DNA from: Ascaphus truei
Lineage: Eukaryota > Chordata > Amphibia > Anura > Ascaphidae
DNA length: 64,000 nt
Direction of reading: 5' to 3'
Assembly: GCA_036426205.1 (NCBI GenBank)
Contig: WSYH01001938.1
Coordinates: forward strand, 37,339 to 101,338
A program made the translations under genes and the position numbers. Below, piece by piece: positions 43,192 to 54,299 of the stretch; the first letter of the stretch is position 1; every line of letters begins with the position of its first letter. The notes under the pieces were generated by a model. That model was not told the DNA's origin and made no database searches. It saw only the letters and a list, made by a program, of their open reading frames with translations.

Positions 43192-45495
43192 CTAACTGTC
43201 CCTCAAAAATGCTGCCAGGTCAAATTCGATGTTTAATCCTCTCGGGGTTAAGGTTTTGAGGGTATATATCCAGTAGCTTTCGCGTCTGGATATAAGATTG
43301 ATTTTATCACCCCCCCTCCAATTCTGCTTGGGGCAGTCAATCCCTTTACAGATTAACCCTTCCGGATTTTGTCCATGTTTATTTTTAAAGTGACTGGAGA
43401 CGCTATGTGTCTCCAGACCCCTTTTTATATTGTAAACATGTTCTGCAAGACGTCGTTTCAATGGTCTACCTGTTCGCCCTACATATTGTAGTCCACAAGG
43501 GCACTCTAACAGGTAGACCACAAAAGGAGTCTTGCAGGAAATGAACGATTTGATGGGAAATCTGACACCTGTAACATTGGATTGAAAATGTTTGCATTTA
43601 CTGCTGTACCTACAGCCAATACATTTGTCACATGTAAAGAATCCGTCCAATTCCTTAAGCCATGTTGTACTTTGTGTTTTTACGGAATTGAACGGACAGC
43701 TCGGGGACAGTTGAAGCTTTAGATTATTGGCCCTTTTAAACACTATCTGGGGGTGTTTAGGTAGTATTGTTTTAAGTATAGCATCCCCCTGGAGAATACT
43801 CCAATGCTTCCTAATTATTTGTGTTATTTTGTTTGACATCCCATTAAACTTGGTTATAAAGGGGATGAACTCTACACCCTCTACTTGTTTTAATTTCTTT
43901 TTGTCCATACTGATAAGGTCATTTCTATCTATGTCCTTTACACTTTCTAAGGCCTTCTCAACCATATTAGGATTATATTCCCTCTGGATAAATTTATCCT
44001 TAAGGTCATTGGCCTGCATCTCAAATATTTCTGGTTGAGAGCAATTTCTTTTAGTTCTTAGGAACTGGCCCTTGGGAATATTGTTAATCCATCTATGGTT
44101 GTGATGGCTAGACGCCAAAAGGTATGTATTGGCATCTACTTTTTTATAAAAGGTCTTAGTTTGAATAGACCCTCGCTCTATGAACAATGTAAGATCTAAA
44201 AAGTCTATACTTGTGGGGCTGATGTTGAAGGTGAATTTTAAGTTCATATTGTTGTTATTTAAGTATTTTTGGAACTCCCCAAGTTCCTCAACACCTCCAC
44301 CCCAGATACATAGCACGTCGTCTATATAGCGTTTCCATAGTACAAGGCTCGCCCCAAATGGGCCGCCGGAATGGATGTATTCATCCTCCCACATGCCCAT
44401 AAAGATGTTAGCATAACTAGGGGCGAACCTTACCCATGGCAGTGCCACATATCTGGAGGTAGTGGCTGTTGTCATAGCTGAAGAAATTATGTGTAAGTAT
44501 ATACCGTATCCCTTCTATTATAAAATCTCGAAATCCCTGTTCTAGACTATCATCTTGATTTAACACCCTACTGACTGCTCTGATACCCAGGTCATGATTT
44601 ATGACGGTATACAGAGACGTCACGTCACACGTGACCCAAATATAATGATCTTCCCATTTTAGGTCCCTAATTAGATTTAATACGTGTGTGGTGTCTCTTA
44701 GAAAAGACGGGATTTTAGGGACATATTTCTGCAGAGTGGAGTCAATAAACTGCGACAAATTGGATGTCAATGATTTGATCCCCGATATTATGGGGCGTCC
44801 AGGGGGATTCCAAAGATCCTTATGGATCTTAGGAATAAAATAGAAAATTGGAATCCTTGGCTGTGGTACATCCAAGAACTCCAATTCACCCTTTGAGATA
44901 TTACCATCCAAGAAACCCCTACTAAGGTATTCCTGAAGTTCTGTCTTGAACTCTATGGATGGATTACCCTGCAGTTTTTTATATGTAACTCCATCACTTA
45001 GGATTCTCAAGGACTCTTTTTTATAGTAGTCAGAGTCCATTATAACTATGCCTCCCCCTTTGTCCGCAGACTTAATTACAATTTGTTTGTTGTTTTCCAG
45101 ACTCTTTACTGCATCTTTTTCTAACTTACTAAGATTGTTTTTGGGGATTTTAAACTCACTGGTTGCCTTTTCCATGTCCTGAATGACTAGTTCAGAAAAA
45201 GTTTCTAAGAAACTACCCTTCATGTGTTTAGGATAAAACACTGAGGGTCTTTTAAATTGAGTGGTGGAGGACGATCTGCTCTCACTAATTTTATTACTCT
45301 GGAGAGTCTCCCTACTTACAGCATCTTTTATAAAGTACTTTTTAAGTGTTAACCGTCTAACAAATTTTTGGGTATCTATGAATAAGTCAAACATATTGGG
45401 TCCTTTAGAGGGAGCAAAGTTAAGGCCTCTGGACAAAACTTTTTCCTCAACCTCAGTGGTTTTGTAACTGCTGATATTGAATATATTGCCAACCT
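43192..45495 (-). pseudogene. PLE-C reverse transcriptase with GIY-YIG endonuclease
   Basis: From the N-terminus: VLSRGLNFAPSKGPNMFD, VIKSADKGGGIVIMD, PRIPIFYFIPKIHKDL, PPGRPIISGIKSLTS, motif A VTCDVTSLYTVI, CGTAMG, then a frame change near 44425, then FAPSYANIFMGMWE, catalytic RYIDDVLCIW, CDKCIGCRY zinc cluster and FVVYLLECPCGLQYVGRT with RRLAEHVYNIKRG. It ends FDLAAFLR plus two residues at 43192. The break lies between GTAMG and FAPSYAN and looks like loss of two bases. No ATG precedes the conserved N-terminus in this frame near the ORF1 end; the frame is open upstream, overlapping ORF1 in the -1 register. Confidence 0.9.
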
Positions 45496-46596
45496 CTACC
45501 TGTGGTTTGGCTGCTGTGACTTTTTTCTCTTTCCTTCTTCCACCTCTTTTTCCTCTGAATCCTCTATTCTTTTGCGTCTCGCTGACCTGGGGGTGTCTTG
45601 TCTCCCCACTGCGTTCTCTACCTCGCTGTTTTTCCGTATAGGGAAATTGTACTCTCTGTCGTGATCTAAAAAAGACAATTGATGTTGATTATTTTCATAG
45701 TTGAAAGAAGGTGCATTGAAGGGCCTGAAATTGTTAGATCTAAAAACATTATTATCATACCCTCTATATGCTTCTCTGGGTCCATCATGATAATAATCAT
45801 GGTGCCCATACCCATCATTCCTATTGGCATACCCTCCTCGTGGTGGGCCATGGTATCTATGATGTTCCTCCCTTACAGGTGCTTGTGGCCTAGCTCCCAT
45901 GTAGGGCCTATGGGGTCCCATCTTTCTATTTAATGATTTTTCTTTTTCATTGTCTTTTTTTGATTTTGGTTTAATATCTTCCTTTTGTAGCACTTTGTTA
46001 TTTGGAGTGGATTTCACCTCAACTGTGGGTGTATCCTCTGCAATAATGACTTTCTTTTCAGTTTTCCAGTCCCTTTGTCTATTCTGTTCATAATCTTTCT
46101 TGTCCCTGATAAATTTTTTCTGTTTGGAACTAATGACCTCTTTCTCTAATTTTTCTATTCTCTGAGTAATCTTTTCGTCTAGTACCTTGTACTCTTTGAG
46201 ATCAGAGAATTGGCCTAATTTTTCTTGGATTTCTATAATCTCTTTATCCAAAACTTCTAGGGATTTTGTTCTGTACTGAATAGACAACTGGACTAAACCG
46301 AATGCACATGTATCCAGAAGATTGTTCCACTCTTTCATAAAGATCTCATTATCAGTTTCTAGAGTGGGTACCTTGAGGACCCTAAGTCCCCTTGGTATTC
46401 TTTTGTGTTCTATATATTTTCTCAATGCTACCACTTCCCAGATCTGCCTCATTTCTTGTGTGAGGAGTTTTTCTACTTTATTAAGGAGTGTATCTAAATT
46501 CTCAGTGTCTACATCTATATTCTCTACATCTGCATCCTCTGAAAATATTTTATCTAGATTACAACTACGAAGTGCTCGACTAGAAAAAAGTGACAT
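45496..46596 (-). CDS. PLE-C ORF1: coiled-coil protein with Arg/Gly/Tyr-rich tail
   Basis: The 366-codon frame starts MSLFSSRALRSCNLDKIF. Residues about 20-95 are predicted-helix-rich. About 105-175 is a charged coiled coil (LDKEIIEIQEKLGQF, RIEKLEKEVISSKQKKF). About 225-320 is rich in Gly, Tyr, Arg, His and Asn (HYHGPPRGG-like phrases), resembling RNA-binding low-complexity tails. It then passes the T TTT TTA heptamer at codon 309 and ends with acidic/basic residues. It lies upstream of the RT frame in the same transcript direction. I do not know its function; by analogy with LINE ORF1 and gag it may bind element RNA. The frame is intact. Confidence 0.75.
   Translation of the reverse strand: MSLFSSRALRSCNLDKIFSEDADVENIDVDTENLDTLLNKVEKLLTQEMRQIWEVVALRKYIEHKRIPRGLRVLKVPTLETDNEIFMKEWNNLLDTCAFGLVQLSIQYRTKSLEVLDKEIIEIQEKLGQFSDLKEYKVLDEKITQRIEKLEKEVISSKQKKFIRDKKDYEQNRQRDWKTEKKVIIAEDTPTVEVKSTPNNKVLQKEDIKPKSKKDNEKEKSLNRKMGPHRPYMGARPQAPVREEHHRYHGPPRGGYANRNDGYGHHDYYHDGPREAYRGYDNNVFRSNNFRPFNAPSFNYENNQHQLSFLDHDREYNFPIRKNSEVENAVGRQDTPRSARRKRIEDSEEKEVEEGKRKKSQQPNHR
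45667..45673 (-). promoter_or_regulatory. Putative -1 frameshift heptamer T TTT TTA (PLE-C)
   Basis: It reads TC T TTT TTA GAT in the ORF1 frame. From A45667 the -1 frame is open for nearly 60 codons of basic residues (NRGFRGKRGGRRKEKK) directly into the RT N-terminus. A second possible site, A AAA AAG, lies in the same frame near the ORF1 end (45520-45526). Confidence 0.7.
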
Positions 46597-46827
46597 GTTT
46601 GTGATATGGTTGGCTGCTGATATGCAATAATGGATAGAACAAATAGTGAGGAAAATTTAAACTAAAAGCATGTGATCAGCGCTCAAACCTATATAACTAT
46701 ACCTAAATATTAACTAAAATAACCAGGTGCTTAACAATAATAAAATGAATAATTAAAGTGTCCCCTATAAGGAAAAATCTAATGTGAATTCCTCACAGCC
46801 TGTTGTGGCAGGTTGGGGAATGGCTGC

Positions 46828-46894
46828 CTTGGGAATATAACAACTCTATCCACCCTAACCCTATCCTAGTGGATAGGGTTGTTATATTCCCAAG
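46828..46894. repeat. Near-perfect hairpin, 26-bp arms
   Basis: The arms 46828-46853 and 46869-46894 (CTTGGGAATATAACAAC...) pair with one mismatch around a 15-base loop CCTAACCCTATCCTA. It sits at the apparent 5' end of PLE-C, next to an AT microsatellite. Confidence 0.85.
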
Positions 46895-47000
46895 ATAGAT
46901 AGATATATATATAGATATATATATAGATATATAGATATATATATATATATAAAGATATATAATAACTATAGAATATATTATATATATATATATATATATA
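46895..47000. repeat. AT-rich microsatellite (GATA/TA)n
   Basis: GATAGATAGATATATATATAGATATATA and then pure TATATA runs. Confidence 0.95.
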
Positions 47001-47610
47001 CTGTATATGCATGATTAACCAATATACAAATAAATACTGAACATGGCCAAATACAAATCTCTCCAAATATCAAACAGCACCAAGCAAAATCAATATCTAA
47101 GAAATCCATTTAAAAACACTCAATTTGACAATGTGTACATGATACAATTAATCTGTGCATCATGTATACTACGTCAACCAATGCTCCAAATCAAATACAC
47201 TAATCCAAACAAGATACAAATACAATCATTAAAGAAAAACAAAGCATCAACACAATTAAATTACCATCAATTAATCCAATCACCAATCCATTACAATCCA
47301 AATCAATTACACACTTCAAATCCTACAAGCAAACCATTGTGAAAAATAATCTATGTCAAAGTAAGCATCACACTAAATCTATCTTCCAAAAATAAGCCAA
47401 TAATCTATAGCAAACAGCCTTTAAATAAACATTTGCAAAAATGAAATGTACATTAGAAACACATTTTTACGCAAATCAGCAAATTGCAATTGCAAAAAAC
47501 ATCCAAACAAGTCAAGCCAACAAGTTTTTATTATACCTGTATGTATGTCCATCTATAGTTTACAGACATAAATACAGGTGCAATAAAAGAGCATCAAAAA
47601 CAATTGAATC
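47001..47610. other. A/C-rich sequence, no gene
   Basis: The DNA is dominated by AATCAA, CCAATC and CAAAT phrases. A short hairpin (ACCTGTATGTATGTCCATC with TTACAGACATAAATACAGGT) lies near 47536-47580. No protein family is recognised. Confidence 0.45.
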
Positions 47611-47613
47611 ACA

Positions 47614-48250
47614 TTAAAAATCAACATACAATACAACCTCTGACTTGTCCTGTACGTATGTATATCCATAGTGACATACATAGTAGTAGCAGCCCCCTGG
47701 GCATTTCATGCACATGATGAGGTACACGACATTGCTGGAGGAACAGGTGAACTTTCCTCTTATTTTGTATTCCCAATTCCTGTGTGGTATTTGTATTGTG
47801 TCCGCTGTGTAGAGCATTGCGCAGGTTTTGCATCTTGGGTCCTGGCATGGTTTCGTCCCGCATTCAGTTGTACTGCTGAATACTTTACTCCTCACCATAA
47901 TATTCTTGAGATTATGGGGTTGTCTGTATGATAATAATGGTGCTTCAGGGAAGACCTGTTGCAGTCTTGTATCTTCCTGGAGGATGGGTTGTAGTTTCCT
48001 GGCGATCTTGCGTAGGGCTCCTAGGTGTGGGTTATATGTGACCACCAAAGGTACCGTGTCGCTTGCCTCCTTCTATTTGTATTCAAGGAGATCACTTCTT
48101 GGTATTCTGGTGGCTTTGTGAATTTGCTGGTCTACAATTCTGTAGTTATATCCACGGTTTATAAAATCTGATCTCAAGGCTTTAATCCGCTGGTCTCTGT
48201 CTGCTGTGTTGGAACATACACATGATGAAGCCACTGTATAAATAAATGGG
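47614..48250 (-). pseudogene. PLE-D: remnant of a different Penelope-like lineage
   Basis: The minus strand encodes LRSDFINRGYNYRIVDQ, then (after a stop) VVTYNPHLGALRKIARKL, PLLSYRQPHNLKNIMVRSK, a CGTKPCQDPRCKTC zinc cluster, KFTCSSSNVVYLIMCMKC and a decayed GG.YYV. This is the RT C-terminus, linker and start of the GIY-YIG domain in the style of other PLE families. CSSSNVVYLI and LRKIARKLQPIL differ from the PLE-A to F style. It lacks the rest of the endonuclease and all RT catalytic motifs. Confidence 0.75.
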
Positions 48251-48275
48251 TGAAGGTTGGGTATCGGGTCAGGGT

Positions 48276-48700
48276 GGCTTAACCCCTTAATGACTGTAGC
48301 AGTTAATAACCACTAAGGTCATTAAGGGGTTAGGGGACATTAGTTTGGCTCTTTTTCTTATTGTGTATATTTTTCAGCACCCCAGTGCATGGACGGGGAG
48401 GAAGATGTGGGTGGCCTTCATCGTGGGTGCCGGACAAGGGTGAGTACAAAATGTATTTAATGTATTTATTGTGATTAATGTATATTTAATGGGCAAATGC
48501 ATTATTATCCATATGTGGATAATAGTAATTTTGCCCATTAATGTAGTTATATGTTAGGGGACGGGGGTATTTTTTTAGAGTATTGTTTAATTTTTGGGGG
48601 CACACCATTGGTACCGCAGGCCTGCTGACAGCCGCGGGGACCCCCGGACGCCCCTGGACGCCCGCAGGGACCCCAGGACACCCCCGCGGGCCTGTTGTAT
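48276..48700 (+). repeat. Composite repeat, inverted relative of 23.27-24.05 kb
   Basis: TAACCCCTTAATGAC and GTCATTAAGGGGTTA flank GTTAATAACCACTAAG. 160 bp later GGGCAAATGCATTATTATCC has its mirror (48491-48537). A short GGGACCCC-type minisatellite follows (48600-48690). Order and spacing match the 23.3-24.05 kb region in reverse. Confidence 0.65.
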
Positions 48701-48800
48701 GAATGGTGTGCCAGCAAAAAGGTAAACAAAGAAATGTTTTCTAAGTCCAGCTTCTTTTGCGCCTGCCTTTAGCTGGCGCGTTTGTTTGGCGCCTTTTTTT

Positions 48801-49023
48801 AAGGCCGATTCACTTAGCGCTGCTTAGTGAATCTGTAGTACTGACAAAAAGCAGCGCAATAGCCTGATCGTGCGCATTTTGCGCCGAGGGCTAAAAAAAA
48901 AGCCCTTTTAAGACCGATAAAGCACAGTTATCACTGCTTAGTGAATCTCACTGCAGCCTTATCGGGCTTAAAGTGTACTTTGCGCTCTTAAAGTCACTTA
49001 ATGGAGCTTAGTGAATCGGCCCC
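48801..49023. mobile_element. MITE with GGCCGATTCACTTAG ends
   Basis: It starts AAGGCCGATTCACTTAGCGC and ends GGAGCTTAGTGAATCGGCCCC, so its ends are inverted repeats; TTAGTGAATC also repeats inside. It is 223 bp with no ORF, and the superfamily is not determined. Confidence 0.7.
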
Positions 49024-50540
49024 TGTGTGTTTTATTACAAATTGTGCTGACTAGATGTGTGAGCTTCTTGCATGATTTAGCGAACTTGCAGTACCCTTTT
49101 TGGTTAGGTGAGAAAATGTAACTCATTCTAGAAGCTCACTTTACGATAAAAGGACACTGCATCTTCAATTAATTTCAATTACTTTTGTCTTCGAAATTTA
49201 ATCGAACATTTAAAATAAAATGTTTTAATATAACAGGGCTGCAGGTTTGCCAATCTAGAAAAGGAAAATCTCTACGTTGGAACAATTAGGGCAATTTCTC
49301 TACAAGTTTTAATGACAAAAGTTTGATTGAGTTTTTCAAACTTTTTGGAATGTTTGATCAGTGGTGAAGTGTATCTCAGCAGGTTCACAAATTCCTAGCT
49401 GAAGACTTGTATGTGAAGGTGTGGGGGGTTCTAATAGAATGGGCCCCCTGTTGATGGTCATATTTAAGTATTTATATTGACATATTGTACAGTACTATAC
49501 TGTAGCTGCGGAAAACATAACTCACTTGATGACTATTACAAATGTAACGATACTAAAACTTCAATACCCACCTCAACAGTTGTTACTGTAGCAGGACTGT
49601 GTCAGTTTTAAAACAGTAAGCCCCAATATCTTAGCAGATATGAATTTAAAACTGGTTTACAGATAAAAGAGAGCTCTAGCCGTGGCAATTAGTTAATGAA
49701 GTAAAAACCATTTTGGTCATAAATATGTTTATTCATTGGTTCACAGGAACAAAATAGCAGAGGGCCACCATATTTTTCCATAGGCTACAGTTAAATTGGA
49801 CTATTAAATCTACTGCTTAAATCGTCTTCTGACAATAAAACAGATGTAGACTTACTCTAGAGGAAGTCCTCTTTAAGTATTGCATGTCAAATTAATTAAC
49901 TATTCATTTTGATATATACAATATGTTGTAATATATGTCCCTGGAAGCCATTTTTTTTTTCAAGAAAGAAAATTAGATTGATTTACATACTGTATTTCAA
50001 ATGGACAATTAGGTCTAAATACTTAAGATTATATCTGTGTCTGATGATAAGGCATGTAGGTCTTGGTAGCTCATGCACAGAAACACAAAATCTATTATTT
50101 TGGTCCAATAAAAGGTACCCACATTATTTTCTGTTCAAGTCATATATTATTTTGTCAAGAAAATATATGTACTCATACCTGTGTGATTGAAGTGATTGAA
50201 GCTAGGTATGCAGATTGATGGCTATATGTATTTGCAATGCTATTTTGATTAATGGTCTCTAAACGTAAGTTTAATTTGGCATCACACCATTTGTGGGAAC
50301 ATATTAAGTAAATATGCAAGCTAAAATATATTTTTTTTTAAAACAGCACTTTGCACATACTGTTCAACTAGTTTGGAATAACTGGAAATATTGTAGTACT
50401 GTAGCTTAAAACATGCTACTGTGGGCAAAGCAGATTTCTTAGGTCTGGTGGCCCTGTCTTCAGAACCAGCAATCAGGGTATTTCGAAGCCTCTTCTTTTG
50501 GCATTAAGGCTCCTGCAGAGTGCACTATATGGTTCTATTT
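49024..50540. other. AT-rich sequence, no recognised gene
   Basis: There are no family motifs in any frame and no repeat structure beyond scattered TACTGTA phrases. Confidence 0.5.
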
Positions 50541-50559
50541 ATCAGTCTCTTAGTTGCAA

Positions 50560-50945
50560 AACAACATAGAAACATAGAATTTGACGCAAAAAAAGAAGCA
50601 CTTTACCCACCTAGTCTGTCAATTTTCCTCTCTGTTGTTGAACCTCAGCCCATATTTGATCCATGGCTTTCTTTCATATTTAGGATACCATTATTCCTAT
50701 TACAGCCATGTTTGAATTCCCTTATTGTATTAGCCTTTACCTCCTCTTCAGGGAAGATATTCCACAAATTCACATGCAATTCTTCCTCACATTTCCCCTT
50801 AGCCTGTCACCCTCCAGCTTCAGAGCATGACCTCTTGCTCTAGCACTTCTATTTCTCTGAGAAATGCTTTCCTCCTATACAATACTTTGAAACCCTTTAT
50901 ATATTTGAACGTTTCAATCATACCCCCTTCACTTTTATCTCTCTA
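50560..50945. mobile_element. LINE/SINE-like dispersed retroposon
   Basis: ACATAGAAACATAGAATTTGACG, GAGGAGGT-type cues on the minus strand and CTTTGAAACCC...ATACCCCCTTCACTTTTATC are phrases of a widespread tetrapod retroposon, as far as I remember. Family and strand are uncertain. Confidence 0.4.
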
Positions 50946-52337
50946 TATCAGTGATTCCCAACCAGGGTTCCGTGGAACCCTGGGTCTCCTTGAAGCAGTC
51001 TCAGGGTTCCTCCTATGGACCACAGACCACCCCCCCCCCCCCCCCCCCTGGAGATGTTTTTTTTTTGGTATGTATTTTGTAGGGTGGATTGAGTGAGAGT
51101 GGGGTAATTGACGGAAGGTAGGGGCGAGAGTGAGAGAAGAGAGGGGGGCAGGGCAGGAGGGACTGAGTGAGGAAAAGAGGGAGTAAGAGCGAGACGCAAC
51201 GGATAAATACATGCGAGGCGGGAGGGGGGAGAGTTAGTGAGATGGATGGGAAAGAAATACATGGTAGAGGGTGGGAAATAGAGGTGTATACTGTATATTA
51301 AGGTCCTGTAATCTTTGCTGAAAAGTCTTATGATGTAGATCATGCAGTGTCTTAGTAGCCCTTTCCTGTAAGTGATTAAAAAAAAAAAAAACCTTAAAAA
51401 TAAAAAAATATTACAAAGAGTTATACTTTTGGAGGCAAGACACCAATCACAAATATTTAACCAGTTACACCAGTGTTTCTCAACTACTTGTTGAGTTAAA
51501 CCTGGCTATGCCCCATTTTGGGGATAATTGTACTGTCAGAAATAGCACAACTACGAGTACATGATACGCGACAAGGGTTAGCTGACCCACTTTTCTCCCC
51601 TGAAGGGTCCCTCGAATTAGTAATATCTCCCTAAATCTGTCACAAATATAACCTTCAAAGATGCCCAAAGCTACTGTACGTCCAATGTGACAAAAATACA
51701 CAGTGCAATATCTACTGTATATATTCTCTTGAAAAAGGGTCAATATAACCTTAACTCACTGCCACCACTAAGCATAGAGAAAGGTATTATCGCTAGGGGT
51801 CCTTGGTTGCCATTTACTAAGAAAAATATGTAATCAACACCCAAATCTATTTTAGCAAAATGTGTCCGATAATGCAGTCCTCTCTTCAAAAACGTGCAAA
51901 GTTCAATTACATAGCTACATAGTTACATAATAAGAAGTAAGTAATTAGAGCCCAAACAGTACTTATTACATGTACAAATGCAACAGCCGGTATTTTAACA
52001 ATTCACACGGAGTATACCTCGGAATACCCATGTCATGGCGTGGGATTACTTCCAACAGTATCGCCTTAAGATGCAAGTGCAGGCGAGTGCATAAAATGGC
52101 ATTCAGTGTTCTGGCTTTTAAACACCTGAAATTGACACAGTGGCACAGTACTGTACACATTACAATTAATTCATTTCATTGCATATAATTGCACACAATC
52201 AATAAAATTCAAAAAAAGCAACCGCAATAAACACGTGTGCCTGAGGCAATTGGCCGCATTCATGCTGCGTGGAGTCCTCAGCGCACATGAAAACGGTGCT
52301 GCGATGCCTTAAAATAATGGCCACTGGATCTGTATGT
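50946..52337. other. Mixed repeats: hAT-like end, C-run, no gene
   Basis: CAGTGATTCCCAACCAGGGTTC at 50949 and CAGTGTTTCTCAAC at 51472 look like hAT terminal repeats, but I cannot pair them into one element. A C run of about 18 lies near 51031-51048. The rest shows no gene or assignable repeat. Confidence 0.4.
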
Positions 52338-53335
52338 ATATCTTTATTTATATAGTGCCATTAATATACATAGCAGTAATACACGTGACAATCATATAAA
52401 TAACAAATAATATAAATAACACATACAGTAATGTGAAGATGTGCTTCAGACATAAAGTAACATTTAGGAAAAGGAGTCTCTGCTCTGAAGAGCTTACAAT
52501 ATATTTGGGAGGTAGGGAGAACATGCAGATACAGTTGGAGGATGTTCTGGTAAGTGCGTCTGCAAGGGGCCAAGGTTTATGTATGAGGTGTGAATTATCG
52601 GCCATGGAGCTACTCATATGCTTTGTTAAGAAGGTGTGGTTTAAGGTGGGTCTTACAGGTTGATAGAGAGGGTGCTGTTATAGTGAGAAATTAGGGCTGA
52701 GATGTAAGGAGGAGCAGAAGAGTGTAAAGCTTTGAAAGTGAGGAGGAAAATTGAGCGTGTGATACAGGATTTGATAGAAAGCCAGGAGAGGGATTTCAGC
52801 AGGGGGGCAATGAGACAGATTTAGGAAAAAGTAGAGGTAAGAGACGATCCAGGATAGAGCTTTGTTACAAATACCAAGAGAATGGAGAATGCGAAGGAGA
52901 AGAGGGTGGTCCACAGAATCAAATGCTGCAGAGAGGTCGAGTAATATGAGCAGAGAGTAATAACCTCTGTCTTTGGCAGCATTGAGGTCGTTAGTTATTT
53001 TAGTGAGGGCTGAATCAGTGGAGTGAGCAGTACGGAAATCAGATTGTAGAGGGTCTAAGAGAGAACAGGTGTTGAGAAAATTGAGCAAGCGAGAGAATTC
53101 AAGACGTTCAAGGAGTTTAGAGGCGAAAGGCAGGAGGGAGACAGGTCGATAGTTAGAAAGACAGGTAGGGTAAAACTTGCTGTTTTTGCGTAATGGTATA
53201 ACTGTTGTATGTTTGAAGGAGGAGGGAAAGATAACAGAGTAGAGGGAGGAGTTCAAATGTGTGAGTGTAGGGATTATAGTAGGAGCAAGGGTTTTAAGGA
53301 GATGGGAGGTAATGGGGTCGAGGCCATTTTAGATT
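52338..53335 (-). pseudogene. L2-type LINE RT remnant and 3' UTR
   Basis: The minus strand reads [83 protein letters not shown] and [14 protein letters not shown], i.e. RT domains of the L2 clade. Further along, AACCACACCTTCTTAACAAAG, TAAGCTCTTCAGAGCAGAGAC and an AATGGCACTATATAAATAAA end form the 3' UTR, finishing near 52338. It is 5'-truncated, with a frame break after SYL. Confidence 0.85.
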
Positions 53336-53639
53336 TAATATTCAAAAGTAGTACAGTGCTCAATTACAGAAAAGAATGTTACAAGAATCATACAGTACAA
53401 TATATGAAGACAGAAAGTATATTGTATAGACAGCACAAAATAGAGAGCTCAATGATAGAATCCTATACTGGTGGTGCACAGGGAACAAAAGGGACCCTAA
53501 CTCACTAAAACGTAACCACACAAAATATAACAAAGGTTCATAGCACTCAATGAAAGAAGAAGAATTTAGACAAAATATTTTCAACAAACTCGTATTTTAC
53601 TGATTAAATAAATGCAATCATGTGGATAATGTATAAAGA

Positions 53640-54030
53640 CAAATGAACAGGAAAATGTGGTTCAAGACGAGCAAAATACAATCAATAGTGAACAACTGGA
53701 ACTACCAAAAGAGAGAGTGCGGAAAAAAACGAGGTAGGATAGGGAAATAAATGGGGGGAGGGGGAGGGAGGGTGGAAAGGGAGACCAGATAATGAAAAAT
53801 AATACAAGGGGGCAACGTTTCCAGGGTTGAGACCCTTCTTCTGGTCTGCATTGAGCAGACTTTACTATGCTATTTCTCCCAGTGGAGATCATTAGATCAA
53901 AGCATTCTGGATATTTATCTCTAGGGGTTCTCTTCTGAGTAGCACCCCATGAAATATCTATATCTCTAAGTTTTATGGAACTTAACAAAATTGCAGCTTT
54001 TTTCAGACGCATTAAGTTTTGTAATTTATT
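53640..54030 (-). repeat. Possible PLE tail with degenerate hammerhead-like motif
   Basis: At 53811-53852 the minus strand reads CAGAAGA, AGGGT/ACCCT hairpin, GGAAACGTT. This is the layout of a hammerhead (CTGANGA, stem II, GAAA, palindromic stem III AACGTT), but the core has an A for U4 and an extra G, and no stem I is evident. Preceding sequence encodes a short frame without motifs. Confidence 0.35.
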
Positions 54031-54206
54031 TACACCATGTTTTTGTATTTTTAAGATGCAGCTAGTAACTCAAATCTACTTGTGTGCCAGTTTATTAAAA
54101 CACAAACACAGGACAGAGCACACCGCTCGCTCAATTAATTAATATTGACATGTAATTGTTTTTTACAAAAATGTGTGCTACCTATGTACTAGGGTTAATA
54201 GATTGT

Positions 54207-54276
54207 AACACATAAACGAAAGGCTGACAAAATCAGTCCATCATTTACAGAAAGTACATTAGCGGTGCACACCACA
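54207..54276 (+). repeat. PLE-E left inverted repeat
   Basis: Begins AACACATAAACGAAAGGC and ends GCGGTGCACACCACA. It abuts the point in the PLE sequence where other copies have the frameshift heptamer. Confidence 0.9.
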
Positions 54277-54299
54277 CTAGGATCACACGAAGGGGAAAA

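Larger units (their letters stand above)
42106..46827 (-). mobile_element. PLE-C: Penelope-like element with complete ORF1
   Basis: On the minus strand the order is ORF1 (46596-45496), RT with GIY-YIG (overlapping ORF1 to 43192), and a 3' region with a hammerhead at 42749-42808. It starts at or near a hairpin at 46828-46894 and ends close to the LINE tail at 42105; exact ends are inferred. Only one clear frame break separates it from a coding-competent element. Confidence 0.75.

Noticed and set aside
50948..51343. Pro/Ser/Leu-rich minus-strand frame
   Set aside because: It overlaps a C-run and a purine-rich tract and has no family motif.
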